Source of the DNA: Comamonadaceae bacterium CD01
Lineage (GTDB): Bacteria; Pseudomonadota; Gammaproteobacteria; Burkholderiales; Burkholderiaceae_C
Length of the DNA: 64,000 nucleotides
NCBI GenBank assembly: GCA_002894305.1
Contig: PGEI01000003.1
Span: 1 to 64,000 of the forward strand
Reading direction: 5' to 3'
Position 1 is the stretch's first letter. Each line of letters starts with the position of its first letter. Made by a program: the position numbers and the translations under genes. The notes beneath the pieces were generated by a model. The model made no database searches, was not told where the DNA came from, and was given only the letters and a program-made list of their open reading frames with translations. This document shows positions 27,082-36,415 of the stretch, piece by piece.

Positions 27082-28509
27082 ATGAACGACAGCGAAATGC
27101 CCGGACCCAGCCCGACAGACGGCGCCCCTGCGGCAGGCGGTCAGCCCCCGGTGCGCCGGGTACTGGTGTTTTGCATCGTCTCGCTGGCGCTGTTGATGAT
27201 GTCGGTGGATTCGACCATCGTGGCAACCGCCTTGCACGCGCTGCAGCAGGATCTGGACACCAGCGTCAACTGGGCCGGCTGGACCATCACCGCCTATGCC
27301 TTCGGCTTCGTGCTGATGCTGCCCATCAGCGGGCGCATGAGCGAGCGCTACGGTCGCCGGCGGGTATTCCTGGGGTCGGTCGTCGTCTTCACCATCGCAT
27401 CGCTGCTGTGCGGGCTGACCAGCAACATCGTGGTGCTGGTGGCGCTGCGCGCGCTGCAGGCCGCCGGCGGCGCCGGCTTCACGCCGTCGGCCACAGGCAT
27501 CGTGGTCGACCACTTTGGCGACGCGCGCGACCGCGCGGTCGGGCTGTTCGGCAGCATCTTCCCGATCGGCGCGATGATCGGCCCGATTTTTGGCGGCCTG
27601 TTCGTCAACTACTGGAGCTGGCGCGGCGTGTTCTTCGTCAATCTGCCACTGGGCCTGGCGGTGCTGGCGCTGTCGCTGCGCTACATCCCGCGCGACCCGC
27701 CACTGCAACTCAAGGCCGCGCCGCCGCTGGATCGCCTGGGCATGGTGCTGCTGGCCGTGGCGCTGCTGGCCGGCATGCTGGTCACCAGCTTTCTGGGCGA
27801 GCACCATATGCCGCTATCGCCTCTGCAGCTGCTGGCGCTGGCCGCCGTGGCGCTGGCCTGCGGCTGGTGGTTTTTGCGCCATATCGACCGCACGCCCGAG
27901 CCCTTCATCGCGCCGCGCCTGGTGCACGGCACGGGCTTTGGCGCGGTCAACCTGGTCAACATGATTTACGGCGGCATCACCATCGGCTCCATGGTGCTGC
28001 TGCCGCTGTACGCCACCAACCGCTACGGCATGGACGCGCTGGACGCGGGCACGCTGCTGATGGCGCAGGGCGCCGCCTCCATCACCATGTCGACGCTGGC
28101 CACTGCGGTACTGCGGCGCACCGGCTACCGCGCGCCGCTGTACCTGGGCGGCACGCTCAGCGCGCTGGGCATGGTGCTGGTGGCGCTGGCGCCACCCTGG
28201 GGCCTGGGCGCGCACGGCTGGCTCACCGCGGCGGCGCTGATCGTCGGCGTCGGCGCCGGCGTGGTCAACCCGGCCAGCCGCAACGCCGGGCTGCAACTGG
28301 CGCCGGAGCAATCCTCATCGATCGCCGGCCTGCGCTCTCTGTGCTTTCAGGCCGGCACCATCGTCGTGATCTCGCTGGCCACCGCCGTGCTGGCCCACTC
28401 CGCCACCCCGGGCAGCGGCCAGGCCTGGGTCTACGCGGGCGTCGCGGCGCTGCTGCTGGTCTGCCTGCCGCTGATACGCCGCATTCCGGAGCACCATGGC
28501 GCGTGGTAG
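27082..28509 (+). CDS. MFS transporter, DHA2 (EmrB/QacA) type
   Basis: A 475-residue membrane protein with about 14 predicted helices, typical of proton-driven drug exporters of the EmrB/QacA group. Motif A appears as GRMSERYGRRRVFLGS in the loop after helix 2, the first helix has the conserved DSTIVATALHAL (motif D1), and motif C-like glycines occur in GSIFPIGAMIGPIFGG. There is no EmrA-like membrane fusion partner alongside. The substrate is unknown. ATG 27082 starts after the azoR terminator. Confidence 0.85.
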   Translation: MNDSEMPGPSPTDGAPAAGGQPPVRRVLVFCIVSLALLMMSVDSTIVATALHALQQDLDTSVNWAGWTITAYAFGFVLMLPISGRMSERYGRRRVFLGSVVVFTIASLLCGLTSNIVVLVALRALQAAGGAGFTPSATGIVVDHFGDARDRAVGLFGSIFPIGAMIGPIFGGLFVNYWSWRGVFFVNLPLGLAVLALSLRYIPRDPPLQLKAAPPLDRLGMVLLAVALLAGMLVTSFLGEHHMPLSPLQLLALAAVALACGWWFLRHIDRTPEPFIAPRLVHGTGFGAVNLVNMIYGGITIGSMVLLPLYATNRYGMDALDAGTLLMAQGAASITMSTLATAVLRRTGYRAPLYLGGTLSALGMVLVALAPPWGLGAHGWLTAAALIVGVGAGVVNPASRNAGLQLAPEQSSSIAGLRSLCFQAGTIVVISLATAVLAHSATPGSGQAWVYAGVAALLLVCLPLIRRIPEHHGAW

Positions 28510-28516
28510 ATGGGTT

Positions 28517-28545
28517 AAAAAACAAAGGGCCGCATCGCGCGACCC
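28517..28545 (-). terminator. Intrinsic terminator of metNIQ
   Basis: Read on the minus strand: gggtcgc-gcgat-gcggccc (7 bp with one G-U pair) then tttgtttttt, 39 bases after the metQ stop. It lies between converging genes and may also stop MFS transcription. Confidence 0.7.
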
Positions 28546-28584
28546 CACATCACGTCCGTAGTCAGCGCTACATCCGTCGGCGTC

Positions 28585-29385
28585 TCACCACCCCGCCAGC
28601 ACCGAGCCCTTGAACTGCTCGTTGATGAACTTCGCAATCGTGTCGTTCTGGTAGGCCTTGCGCAGTTGCGCCACCCAGGGCTTGTCCAGGTCGGCCTGGC
28701 GCACCACCATGATGTTGACGTAGGGGCTGTCGGCCGCTTCCATCGCGATCGCGTCGGTCTTGGGGTTGAGCCCGGCCGAGATCGCAAAGTTGGTGTTGAT
28801 CGCCGAGGCGTCCAGGTCGTCGAGCGAGCGCGGCAGCTGGGCGGCGTCCAGCTCGATGAACTTGAGCTTCCTGGGGTTGCTCACCACGTCCAGCGGCGTG
28901 GCCTTCAGCCCCGCGCCGTCCTTGAGCTTGATCAGCCCCTGCGCCTGCAGCAGCAGCAAAACGCGCCCGCCGTTGGTCGGGTCGTTGGGGATGCCAAAGC
29001 GCGCGCCTTCCTTCAGGTCGGCGAGCTTCTTGATCTTCTTGGAGTACAGCCCGATCGGGAAGTTGACCGTATTGAACGCGACGGCGAACGGGTAGCCGCG
29101 ATCCTTGACCTGCGCGTCCAGATAGGGCTTGTGCTGGTAGCTGTTGGCATCCAGGTCTCCGGCGGCCAGCGCGGCGTTGGGCTGCACGTAGTCGCTGAAC
29201 TCGATGATCTGGATGTTCAGCCCCTCGCCGGCGGCCACCTTCTTGACCTGCTCCATGATCTGCGCGTGCGGGCCGGCGGTCACGCCGATCTTGAGCGTCC
29301 TGTCCTGCGCCACGGCGCCCAGGGACAGGCCCGAAGCCAGGGCCAGCGCCAGGCCCGACTGCAGCAGGGTTCGTTTGGAAATCAC
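28585..29385 (-). CDS. metQ: Methionine ABC transporter substrate-binding protein
   Basis: A 266-residue NlpA/MetQ-family binding protein for D/L-methionine. The GTG at 29385 is the preferred start because a GAGAAAGG ribosome site sits seven bases upstream; a TTG at 29406 is the alternative. The signal peptide LALALASGLSLGAVAQ ends in an AxA-type site and has no lipobox cysteine, so unlike E. coli MetQ it should be a soluble periplasmic protein. Family features include EFSDYVQPNAALAAGDLDAN and PNDPTNGGRVLLLLQ. Last gene of metN-metI-metQ. Confidence 0.9.
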   Translation of the reverse strand: MISKRTLLQSGLALALASGLSLGAVAQDRTLKIGVTAGPHAQIMEQVKKVAAGEGLNIQIIEFSDYVQPNAALAAGDLDANSYQHKPYLDAQVKDRGYPFAVAFNTVNFPIGLYSKKIKKLADLKEGARFGIPNDPTNGGRVLLLLQAQGLIKLKDGAGLKATPLDVVSNPRKLKFIELDAAQLPRSLDDLDASAINTNFAISAGLNPKTDAIAMEAADSPYVNIMVVRQADLDKPWVAQLRKAYQNDTIAKFINEQFKGSVLAGW

Positions 29386-29503
29386 GTCTGTGCCTTTCTC
29401 GTTCAATCACAACCAAAACGACGCCCATGATAGGCGCCGCGCCGGCCCGAAACCGTGCCAGGATCAGACCGTTTGGTGATAAGCAAATGTGGAGGCAGCC
29501 GCC

Positions 29504-30169
29504 TCAGCGGTGCGACAGCCGGCGCACCGCCCAATCGCCAAAGCTCTGGATGATCTGCACGAAGACGATCAGGATCACGACGACGGCCAGCATCACGTCG
29601 GGCAGAAAGCGCTGGTAGCCGTAACGGATGCCCAGGTCGCCCAGGCCGCCGCCGCCCACGGCGCCGGCCATGGCCGAGTAGCCGGTCAGGCTGACGAAGC
29701 TGATGGTCAGGCCCGCGACGATGCCCGGCAGCGCCTCGGGCAGCAGCACCTTCCAGACGATCTGCCAGGTACTCGCGCCCATCGACTGCGCTGCCTCGAC
29801 CAGGCCGTTGTCCACCTCGCGCAACGCGGTCTCGACCAAACGCGCGATGAAGGGCGCAGCCGCCAGCGTCAGCGGCACGACGGCAGCCCAGGTGCCGATC
29901 GAGGTGCCGGTGATCAACCGCGTGAACGGAATGATGGCCACCAGCAGAATGATGAAGGGCGTGGAGCGCACCGCGTTGACGATGCCGCCGACGACCGCGT
30001 TGAACGGCCGGTGGGCCAGAATTCCGCCCGCGTCGGTGAGCCGCAGAAACACGCCCAGCGGAATGCCGACCAGGCCGCCGATCACGCCCGACAGGCCGAC
30101 CATCAGCACCGTCTCCCACAGCGAGACGGCAAACAGCTCCAGCATCATTGCGGAAAAATTCTCGAACAT
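29504..30169 (-). CDS. metI: Methionine ABC transporter permease
   Basis: A 221-residue inner-membrane permease with five or so helices. The ATPase-contact EAA loop is EAAQSMGASTWQIVWKVLLP, followed by LTGYSAMAGAVGGGGLGDLG, the MetI signature. It forms the methionine channel with MetN. It starts 12 bases after the metN stop. Confidence 0.93.
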   Translation of the reverse strand: MFENFSAMMLELFAVSLWETVLMVGLSGVIGGLVGIPLGVFLRLTDAGGILAHRPFNAVVGGIVNAVRSTPFIILLVAIIPFTRLITGTSIGTWAAVVPLTLAAAPFIARLVETALREVDNGLVEAAQSMGASTWQIVWKVLLPEALPGIVAGLTISFVSLTGYSAMAGAVGGGGLGDLGIRYGYQRFLPDVMLAVVVILIVFVQIIQSFGDWAVRRLSHR

Positions 30170-30181
30170 CTGCCGCTCCCC

Positions 30182-31228
30182 CTATGCACCCACTTCGACC
30201 GTGCGAACCTGCACGCCCTGGATGCGCAGGTAGTCGATTGCCGCGCCGATATGCGCCATTGCGCCGCTGGCGTAGACCGCCAGCGAGCCAAACGTCTGCT
30301 CCTGGATCTCGTCGATCTGCCCGTGCAGGATGGACAGATCCAGCCCCAGCTCGCGGATCAGGTGCGACAGGATGGGCTCGTACGCCTGCTCGCCCGCATA
30401 CGACAGGCGCAGCAGCTGCCCCGACTGCCCCGGCGCCAGCCGCGCGGCCAGCTGGCGCACGCGCGCCAGCACGCTGGCGGGCAGTTCCTGCGGCACGATC
30501 TCGTCGATCAGGCTCTTGGTGATGTCCTCGCGCGGGCGGGTGAACACGTCGATGACCGAGCCCATCTCGACGATGCGCCCGGCCTCCATCACCGCCACGC
30601 GGTCGGCAATCTGCTTGACCACCTGCATCTGGTGCGTGATCAAGACCACGGTCACGCCCAGGTCGCGGTTCACCTGCCGCAGCAGATCCAGGATGGAGCG
30701 CGTCGTCTCGGGGTCGAGCGCACTGGTCGCCTCGTCGGATAGCAGCACCTTGGGGCGGCTGGCCAACGCTCGGGCAATGCCCACGCGCTGTTTCTGCCCG
30801 CCGCTGATCTGCGCCGGATAGCGGTCTGCCAGATGCGCCAGGCCCACCAGGTCGAGCAGCGGTGAGATGCGCTCGCGGATCTGCGCCGCGCTCATGCCGG
30901 CCAGCTCCAGCGGCAGCGCCGCGTTGTCGTAGACGGTGCGCGACGACAACAGGTTGAAGTGCTGGAACACCATGCCGATCTCGCGCCGCGCCTGGCGCAG
31001 CTGGGCGCCCTGCAGCTGCGTCAGCTCGCGCCCGTGCACCGTCACGGTGCCGCGCGTGGGCCGGTTGAGCAGGTTGATCACACGCACCAGCGAGCTCTTG
31101 CCCGCACCCGAGCGCCCGATGATGCCGAACACCTCGCCCGGCGCGATGTGCAGGTCGACGCCGCGCAAAGCCTCGACCGGGCCTTGCGGGCCCTGGTAAA
31201 TCTGGGTAATACCCTTGAGATCGATCAT
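30182..31228 (-). CDS. metN: Methionine ABC transporter ATP-binding protein
   Basis: A 348-residue ATPase. Walker A is GRSGAGKSS, signature [15 protein letters not shown], Walker [17 protein letters not shown]-loop LITHQMQV. Residues ~265-348 form the NIL/C2 domain ([19 protein letters not shown]) that binds methionine and inhibits uptake when internal levels are high. ATG 31228 ([12 protein letters not shown]) is the family start. First gene of metNIQ. Confidence 0.94.
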   Translation of the reverse strand: MIDLKGITQIYQGPQGPVEALRGVDLHIAPGEVFGIIGRSGAGKSSLVRVINLLNRPTRGTVTVHGRELTQLQGAQLRQARREIGMVFQHFNLLSSRTVYDNAALPLELAGMSAAQIRERISPLLDLVGLAHLADRYPAQISGGQKQRVGIARALASRPKVLLSDEATSALDPETTRSILDLLRQVNRDLGVTVVLITHQMQVVKQIADRVAVMEAGRIVEMGSVIDVFTRPREDITKSLIDEIVPQELPASVLARVRQLAARLAPGQSGQLLRLSYAGEQAYEPILSHLIRELGLDLSILHGQIDEIQEQTFGSLAVYASGAMAHIGAAIDYLRIQGVQVRTVEVGA

Positions 31229-31456
31229 GGATGGTGACAATGCCGCGGCGCGCAGGACGGCCCGCGCGGCCGGGGCAGAGGAAAGACGGGCCATCGACAA
31301 AGCGCCGGCAATGCAGCTGCCGCCCGTCGTGGAAAAGCCGGCTATTTTAGCCAGGTCACCGCCAAGACACCTGCCACGGCATGCGGCACCAAGCACCGCG
31401 GGCGCAATGCGACAATCGGCGCAAACCCTGAAACCGCTCCACGACAAAGGATTCCC
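31229..31456. promoter_or_regulatory. Divergent intergenic region metN / yggX
   Basis: 228 bases with promoters for both directions implied. No SAM riboswitch, MetJ-box array or convincing promoter boxes were recognised. Confidence 0.35.
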
Positions 31457-31729
31457 ATGGCACGCATGGTTCACTGCATCAAGCTCGGCCGCGAGGCCGA
31501 AGGCCTGGCCGCCCCGCCCTACCCCGGCGAGCTGGGCAAACGCATCTGGCTGCAGGTGAGCAAAGAGGCCTGGCAGGACTGGCTGCGCCACCAGACCATG
31601 CTGGTCAACGAAAACCGCCTGAACATGGCCGACGCCAGCGACCGCAAATACCTGGCCGCGCAGATGGAGCGGCACTTCTTCGGCGACGGCGCCGACGCAG
31701 TGGCCGGCTACACCCCACCCGAGGCCTGA
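31457..31729 (+). CDS. yggX: Fe(2+)-trafficking protein YggX
   Basis: A 90-residue protein matching the YggX family over its full length: [14 protein letters not shown] with the conserved cysteine, [12 protein letters not shown], and [17 protein letters not shown]. YggX protects iron-sulfur clusters from oxidation and moves ferrous iron. ATG 31457 follows an aaagga ribosome site. A long palindrome begins at its stop codon. Confidence 0.93.
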   Translation: MARMVHCIKLGREAEGLAAPPYPGELGKRIWLQVSKEAWQDWLRHQTMLVNENRLNMADASDRKYLAAQMERHFFGDGADAVAGYTPPEA

Positions 31730-31891
31730 GAGGCTGAGAGGAAATTCCCCGTGCCCGCTTTACACGCCAAAACACCGCCACTCTGCGTTGCAAATACTCG
31801 CCATAGCCCGAGCTATGGCTGCGTTTTGCGCCTCGATTGGCGGCATTTTGACGCGTCTCTCGGGCTCGGCCAATTTACTCTCAGCCTCTGA
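31727..31891. repeat. 165-bp full-length imperfect palindrome (MITE/REP-like)
   Basis: The outer arms aggctgagaggaaatt (31731-31746) and aatttactctcagcct (31872-31887) match at 15 of 16 positions as inverted repeats, and similarity continues inward in both arms (acacgccaaaacaccgccac against the complement of gattggcggcattttgacgc). The centre is gccatag-cccgag-ctatggc near 31799-31818. The whole unit can fold into one long hairpin. It sits just after yggX and 30 bases before mnmC. Confidence 0.75.
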
Positions 31892-31921
31892 TTCCCGCAA
31901 AGGCGCACAACGCCCCTTCGC

Positions 31922-33781
31922 ATGAGCGAACCCCTCTCCTGGCTGCCCGACGGCACGCCCTACAGCCCGCGCTTTTCCGACCGCTACCGCAGCAGCGCCC
32001 ACCACGGGCTCAATCAGGCGCGCCAGACCTTTGTGGCCGGCTGCGGCCTGCCCGCGGCCTGGGCCGGCCAGGCGCAGTGGCGCGTGCTGGAGACCGGCTT
32101 TGGCCTGGGCCTGAACTTCCTGGCCACCTGGGCCGTCTGGCGCGCCGACCCCGCGCGCCCTGCCCTGCTGCATTACAGCGCCTGCGAGGCCTGGCCGGTG
32201 GCCGCGGCCGACCTGCTGCGCGCCGCGCCGCCCGACCCCGAGATCACCGCGCTGGCGCAGCAACTGGCCGCGCAGTGGTGGGGACTGCTGCCGGGCGTGC
32301 ACCACCTGCAGTTCGACCGCGGGCGGGTGCAGCTGACGCTGCTGGTCGGCGACGCGCAGGCGCTGCTGCGCCAGCAGCAGCCCCCGGCCGACAGCGTCTA
32401 CCTGGACGGCTTTGCCCCGGCACACAACCCCGAGCTGTGGAGCATGCACACCCTCAAAGCCGTTGCGCGCTGCTGCCACCGCGGCACGCGCGCGGCCACC
32501 TGGTGCGTGGCGCGCAGCGTGCGCGAATCGCTCACGCAATGCGGCTTCGAGGTGCGCAAGGTGGATGGCACGCCGCCCAAGCGCGCCAACCTGCAGGCCA
32601 GCTACAACCCGCGCTGGGAACCTAAAACTGGCCACCCGCCACTGCCGGCGGTCACGCTGCCCGCCGGGCGGCGCGCGCTGGTCGTGGGCGCCGGCATCAG
32701 CGGCGCCTGCGTGGCCGCGCAGCTGGCGCAGCGCGGCTGGCAGGTGCAGGTGCTGGACGCCCGCGCCGCTGCGGCGCAAGGCGCGTCGGGCATTCCGGCC
32801 GGCGTTTTCTCGCCGCACGTCTCGCCCGACGACAGCCTGCTGTCGCGCCTGACGCGCGCCGGCGTGCGCGCCACGCTGGCCACGCTGCAGCAATGGGCGG
32901 GCGACCTGTGCGGCCAGGCCTGGCTGGACAGCGGCGTGCTGGAGCACGGCGTCGAGGCGCCGCCGCGTCTGGCCTGGAGCGACGGTGAGGGGCTGGAGTG
33001 GAGCGCCCCGGCCACGCCAGAGCAGCTTGCCGCCAGCGGCCTGCCCCTTGACGCGCCCGGCTGCTGGCACGCACGCGGCGGCTGGATTGCGCCGCACGCG
33101 CTGGTACGGCGCCTGCTGGCGCAGCCCGGCATCACGCTGCACACCGGCGCCGCCGTGCAGCAGTTGCAGCGCAGCGCACACGGCCTGTGGCAGGCACGCG
33201 ATGCGCAAGGCACGGTGCTGGCCGAGGCCGACCTGGCCGTGCTGTGCGCCGGCGCCGGCAGCAACGCGCTGCTGGGCTGGCATCTGCAGCCGTTGCGCGG
33301 GCTGATGAGCTTTGGCGCCTGGCCAGCGGCAAGCGCGGCGCCGCGCCCGCAGCACCCGATCAACGGCCATGGCAACTTTCTGCCCACCATTGCACTGCCC
33401 GACGGCAGCAGCGGCTGGGCCGTCGGGTCGACCTTCGAGCGCGACGAAGACCGCCTGCCGCTCACCGCTCGGGAAGTCGAACAGGCCCACGGCGCCAACC
33501 ACGAACGCCTTCTCGCCCTCGCGCCGCAGCAGGGCGCGGCACTGGCCGCCGCGTTCGGCCAGGCCCAAGGCTGGGCCGGCGTGCGCTGCGCCGCGCCCAA
33601 CCACCTGCCCGTCGTCACGCCACTCGATGAGAGCGCCAGCCTGTGGGCCTGCACCGCCATGGGCGCGCGCGGCCTGACGCTGGCACCGCTGTGCGCCCAG
33701 CTGCTGGCCGCGCGCCTGCACGGCGAGCCGCTGCCGCTGGACAGCCGCCTGGCGCGGGCCATGGACAAATGCCCCACATGA
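31922..33781 (+). CDS. mnmC: Bifunctional tRNA wobble-uridine enzyme MnmC
   Basis: A 619-residue fusion. Residues 1-~235 are the SAM methyltransferase (MnmC2): RVLETGFGLGLNFLATW and VYLDGFAPAHNPELWS. Residues ~250-619 are the FAD oxidoreductase (MnmC1): ALVVGAGISGACVAAQLA is the dinucleotide site and GASGIPAGVFSPHVSPDD is characteristic. It converts cmnm5(s2)U34 to nm5 and then mnm5(s2)U in tRNAs. Length and order match E. coli MnmC. ATG 31922 is the family start. Confidence 0.93.
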   Translation: MSEPLSWLPDGTPYSPRFSDRYRSSAHHGLNQARQTFVAGCGLPAAWAGQAQWRVLETGFGLGLNFLATWAVWRADPARPALLHYSACEAWPVAAADLLRAAPPDPEITALAQQLAAQWWGLLPGVHHLQFDRGRVQLTLLVGDAQALLRQQQPPADSVYLDGFAPAHNPELWSMHTLKAVARCCHRGTRAATWCVARSVRESLTQCGFEVRKVDGTPPKRANLQASYNPRWEPKTGHPPLPAVTLPAGRRALVVGAGISGACVAAQLAQRGWQVQVLDARAAAAQGASGIPAGVFSPHVSPDDSLLSRLTRAGVRATLATLQQWAGDLCGQAWLDSGVLEHGVEAPPRLAWSDGEGLEWSAPATPEQLAASGLPLDAPGCWHARGGWIAPHALVRRLLAQPGITLHTGAAVQQLQRSAHGLWQARDAQGTVLAEADLAVLCAGAGSNALLGWHLQPLRGLMSFGAWPAASAAPRPQHPINGHGNFLPTIALPDGSSGWAVGSTFERDEDRLPLTAREVEQAHGANHERLLALAPQQGAALAAAFGQAQGWAGVRCAAPNHLPVVTPLDESASLWACTAMGARGLTLAPLCAQLLAARLHGEPLPLDSRLARAMDKCPT

Positions 33782-33864
33782 GTGCCATTGCCCACCCCGC
33801 TTTGCGCCGCGCCGCCGGTGGTGCCACACTCGACGCCAGCCATGAACCGACAGGAGAGCGCACC

Positions 33865-34734
33865 ATGAGCACCGCCGACACCGTTTTTGCCTGCCTCGAT
33901 GGCCTGGACACGACCGACGCCATCGTCGACGGCGCACTGTGGGCCGCCCGGCGCCTGCAGGCGCCGCTGACGCTGCTGCACACCCTGGCGCGCCCCGAGC
34001 CGCTGCCGCCGGTGGGCGACTACAGCGGCGTGATCGGCATGGGCGCGCAGGACATATTGATGCAGCGCCTGAACACGCTGGACGAAGAACGCGTCAAGCT
34101 GGCGCAGGAAGCGGCCGAGCGCATGCTCGACAGCGCCAGCGCCCGCATTGCCGACGAGCCCCTGCCCGCGCCGGTGCAGACGCTGCTGCGCCAGGGCGAG
34201 CTGACCGAGGTGCTGCTGGAAAACGAAGCCGCGGCGCGCCTGTTCGTGCTGGGCAGCAACCGCCGCCCGGGCAAGGCGCGCAAGCTGCGGCTGGACCACA
34301 ACGTCGAGAGCGTGGTGCGCAACGTGCGCCAGCCGGTCATGGTGGTGACCGAGCCCGGCTTCATCGCGCCCGGGCACTTCGTCATCGCCTACGACGCCAG
34401 CGCCACCGCGCAGCGCGCGGTCGAGGTGCTGGCGCGCAGCCCATTGCTGCGCGGCATGCCGGGCATGCTGGTCATGGTGGGCGAGGCCACGCCCGAGATG
34501 CTGCAGCGCCTGGAAGACGCGCAGGCGCACCTGAAGGCAGCGGGCTTCGAGGTCGGCACGCGCATACTCCCCGGCCTGCCCGAGGAGGTCATTCCCGCGC
34601 TGCTGCAGGACATGGGCGATGCGCTGCTGGTGCTCGGCGCCTACGGCCACTCGCGCATCCGCCACCTGATCGTCGGCAGCACCACGACGGCGCTGCTGCG
34701 CCTGTCCAGTGCTCCGGTGCTGGTGTTGCGCTGA
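33865..34734 (+). CDS. Universal stress protein, tandem two-domain
   Basis: A 289-residue protein with two UspA domains (residues ~5-150 and ~170-289). Only the second keeps a clear ATP-binding pattern (GAYGHSRIRHLIVGSTTTAL, then PVLVLR); the first has LFVLGSNRRPGKARKLRLDH, a degenerate version. This is the UspE-like tandem layout. ATG 33865 is preceded by caggag. An in-frame ATG at 33781 overlapping the end of mnmC is less likely. Confidence 0.86.
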   Translation: MSTADTVFACLDGLDTTDAIVDGALWAARRLQAPLTLLHTLARPEPLPPVGDYSGVIGMGAQDILMQRLNTLDEERVKLAQEAAERMLDSASARIADEPLPAPVQTLLRQGELTEVLLENEAAARLFVLGSNRRPGKARKLRLDHNVESVVRNVRQPVMVVTEPGFIAPGHFVIAYDASATAQRAVEVLARSPLLRGMPGMLVMVGEATPEMLQRLEDAQAHLKAAGFEVGTRILPGLPEEVIPALLQDMGDALLVLGAYGHSRIRHLIVGSTTTALLRLSSAPVLVLR

Positions 34735-34768
34735 TCCACCTTCCCCCCGTCCACAGTCGGGCGCCCGG

Positions 34769-36415
34769 TCAAGGCGCCCGCGCCGCCTCCACCAGCGTGC
34801 GCGTATAGGGGTGGCGCGGCGCGTCCAGCACCTGGCGCCAGGGGCCCGCTTCCACCACTTCGCCGTCCTTCATCACGATGACCTGGTGCGCCATGGCGCG
34901 CACCACGGCCACGTCGTGGGTGATGAGCAGATAGGCCAGGCCGCGCTCTTTTTGCAGGCGCTGCAAGAGCTGCAGCACCTGCTGCTGGATGGTCACGTCC
35001 AGCGCGCTGGTGGGCTCGTCGAGCACCAGCAGGTGCGGATCCAGCACCAGCGCGCGCGCGATCGCCAGGCGCTGGCGCTGCCCGCCCGAGAATTCATGCG
35101 GGTAGCGCGACAGCAGCGCCGGGAACTGCGCCTCGGCGAGTCCCACCTCGGCCAGCAGCGCGCGCACGCGCTCGCGGCGCTCGTTCACACTCAGATGACG
35201 CTGGTGCACGCGCAGGCCCTCGCCGACGATTTCCTCGACCGTGAGGCGCGGCGACAGCGACGAAAACGGGTCCTGGAACACCACCTGCACCCGCCGACGC
35301 AGCGCCTGGTTGTGCGTGCCGTTGTGCTGCGCCGGCTGGTGCCACTGCTGGCCCGCCACCTGCAGCTGGCCGCTGCTGGGCAGCAGCCCCAGCAGCGCCT
35401 GCGCCAGCGTGGACTTGCCCGAGCCCGACTCGCCCACCACGCCCAGGGTCTGCCCTGCGTCGATGCGAAAGCCCGCGCCCTTGACCGCGATGAACTCGCC
35501 CTTGGAAAACCACCCGCGCAGGCCAGCGATCAGTACCGGATAGGCCACGCGCAGCCCCTGTGCCTGCGCGGCCGGCGCATCGCTGCCGCCGGGCAGGCCG
35601 GCCGCCTCGACCACGTCGCGCCTCGGTGTGCTGCTGATGAGCCGCCGGGTATAGGCGTGCCGGGGCTGCTCGAACAATGTGCTGCACGGCGCGGTTTCCA
35701 CCAGATGGCCGGCCTCCATCACCGCGACGCGGTCGGCAAAACGGCGCACCAGCAGCAGATCGTGGGTGATGAGCAGCACCGCCATGCCGGTCTGGCGCTG
35801 CAGGTCGGTCAGCAAATCAAGAATCTGCCCGCGCAGGCTCACGTCCAGCGCGGTCGTGGGCTCGTCGGCCAGCAGCAGCTTAGGCGCACTGGCCAGTGCC
35901 ATGGCGATCACTGCGCGCTGGCGCTGCCCTCCCGACAGCTGGTGCGGGTAGCTGCCGGCGCGCCGCGCGGGCTCGGGCAGGCCGGTGCGCGCCAGCAGCT
36001 CGATGGCTGATTGCAGTGCCTGCGCGCGCGTGAGCGCCTGCTTGAGCACCAGCACCTCGACGATCTGCGCGCCCACGCTCATCAAGGGGTTGAGCGCGGT
36101 CATCGGCTCCTGGAACACCATGGCCACGTCGCTGCCGCGCACGCCGCGCAATTCGCGCTCGCTCAGCTGCAGCAGGTCGCGCCCTTCAAACACGGCCTTG
36201 CCGCTGATCTGCGCGTCGGCCACCAGGCGCAGCAGCGCCAGCGCGGAGATGGTCTTGCCCGAGCCGGACTCGCCCACCAGCGCAAGTTTTTCGCCAGCGG
36301 CTATGTCGAAGTCCACACCGTGCACCACCTCCTTGGCACCAAAGCGCACGCGCAAATCGCGCACCTGCAGCAGCGGCGCGCCCGCGCCCTGGACCGGCTG
36401 TGCGGCGGCGCTCAT
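34769..36415 (-). CDS. yejF: Peptide ABC transporter, duplicated ATP-binding protein (YejF-like)
   Basis: A 548-residue protein with two full ATPase domains. First: Walker A GESGSGKTI, signature [29 protein letters not shown]. Second: Walker A GESGSGKSTLAQALL, signature FSGGQRQRLAIARAL, LLVLDEPTSALDV. Each ends with the Opp/Dpp-type C-terminal segment (PRHAYTRRL; PRHPYTRTL). This fused layout is YejF, which powers uptake of microcin C-like or other short peptides through YejBE. The ATG overlaps the yejE stop by four bases. Confidence 0.9.
   Translation of the reverse strand: MSAAAQPVQGAGAPLLQVRDLRVRFGAKEVVHGVDFDIAAGEKLALVGESGSGKTISALALLRLVADAQISGKAVFEGRDLLQLSERELRGVRGSDVAMVFQEPMTALNPLMSVGAQIVEVLVLKQALTRAQALQSAIELLARTGLPEPARRAGSYPHQLSGGQRQRAVIAMALASAPKLLLADEPTTALDVSLRGQILDLLTDLQRQTGMAVLLITHDLLLVRRFADRVAVMEAGHLVETAPCSTLFEQPRHAYTRRLISSTPRRDVVEAAGLPGGSDAPAAQAQGLRVAYPVLIAGLRGWFSKGEFIAVKGAGFRIDAGQTLGVVGESGSGKSTLAQALLGLLPSSGQLQVAGQQWHQPAQHNGTHNQALRRRVQVVFQDPFSSLSPRLTVEEIVGEGLRVHQRHLSVNERRERVRALLAEVGLAEAQFPALLSRYPHEFSGGQRQRLAIARALVLDPHLLVLDEPTSALDVTIQQQVLQLLQRLQKERGLAYLLITHDVAVVRAMAHQVIVMKDGEVVEAGPWRQVLDAPRHPYTRTLVEAARAP

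Noticed and set aside
34758-34780. cgggcgcc/ggcgcccg hairpin at the uspA/yejF convergence as a terminator
   Set aside because: It lies partly inside the yejF coding end and has no T-run; kept only as a GC-rich fold.
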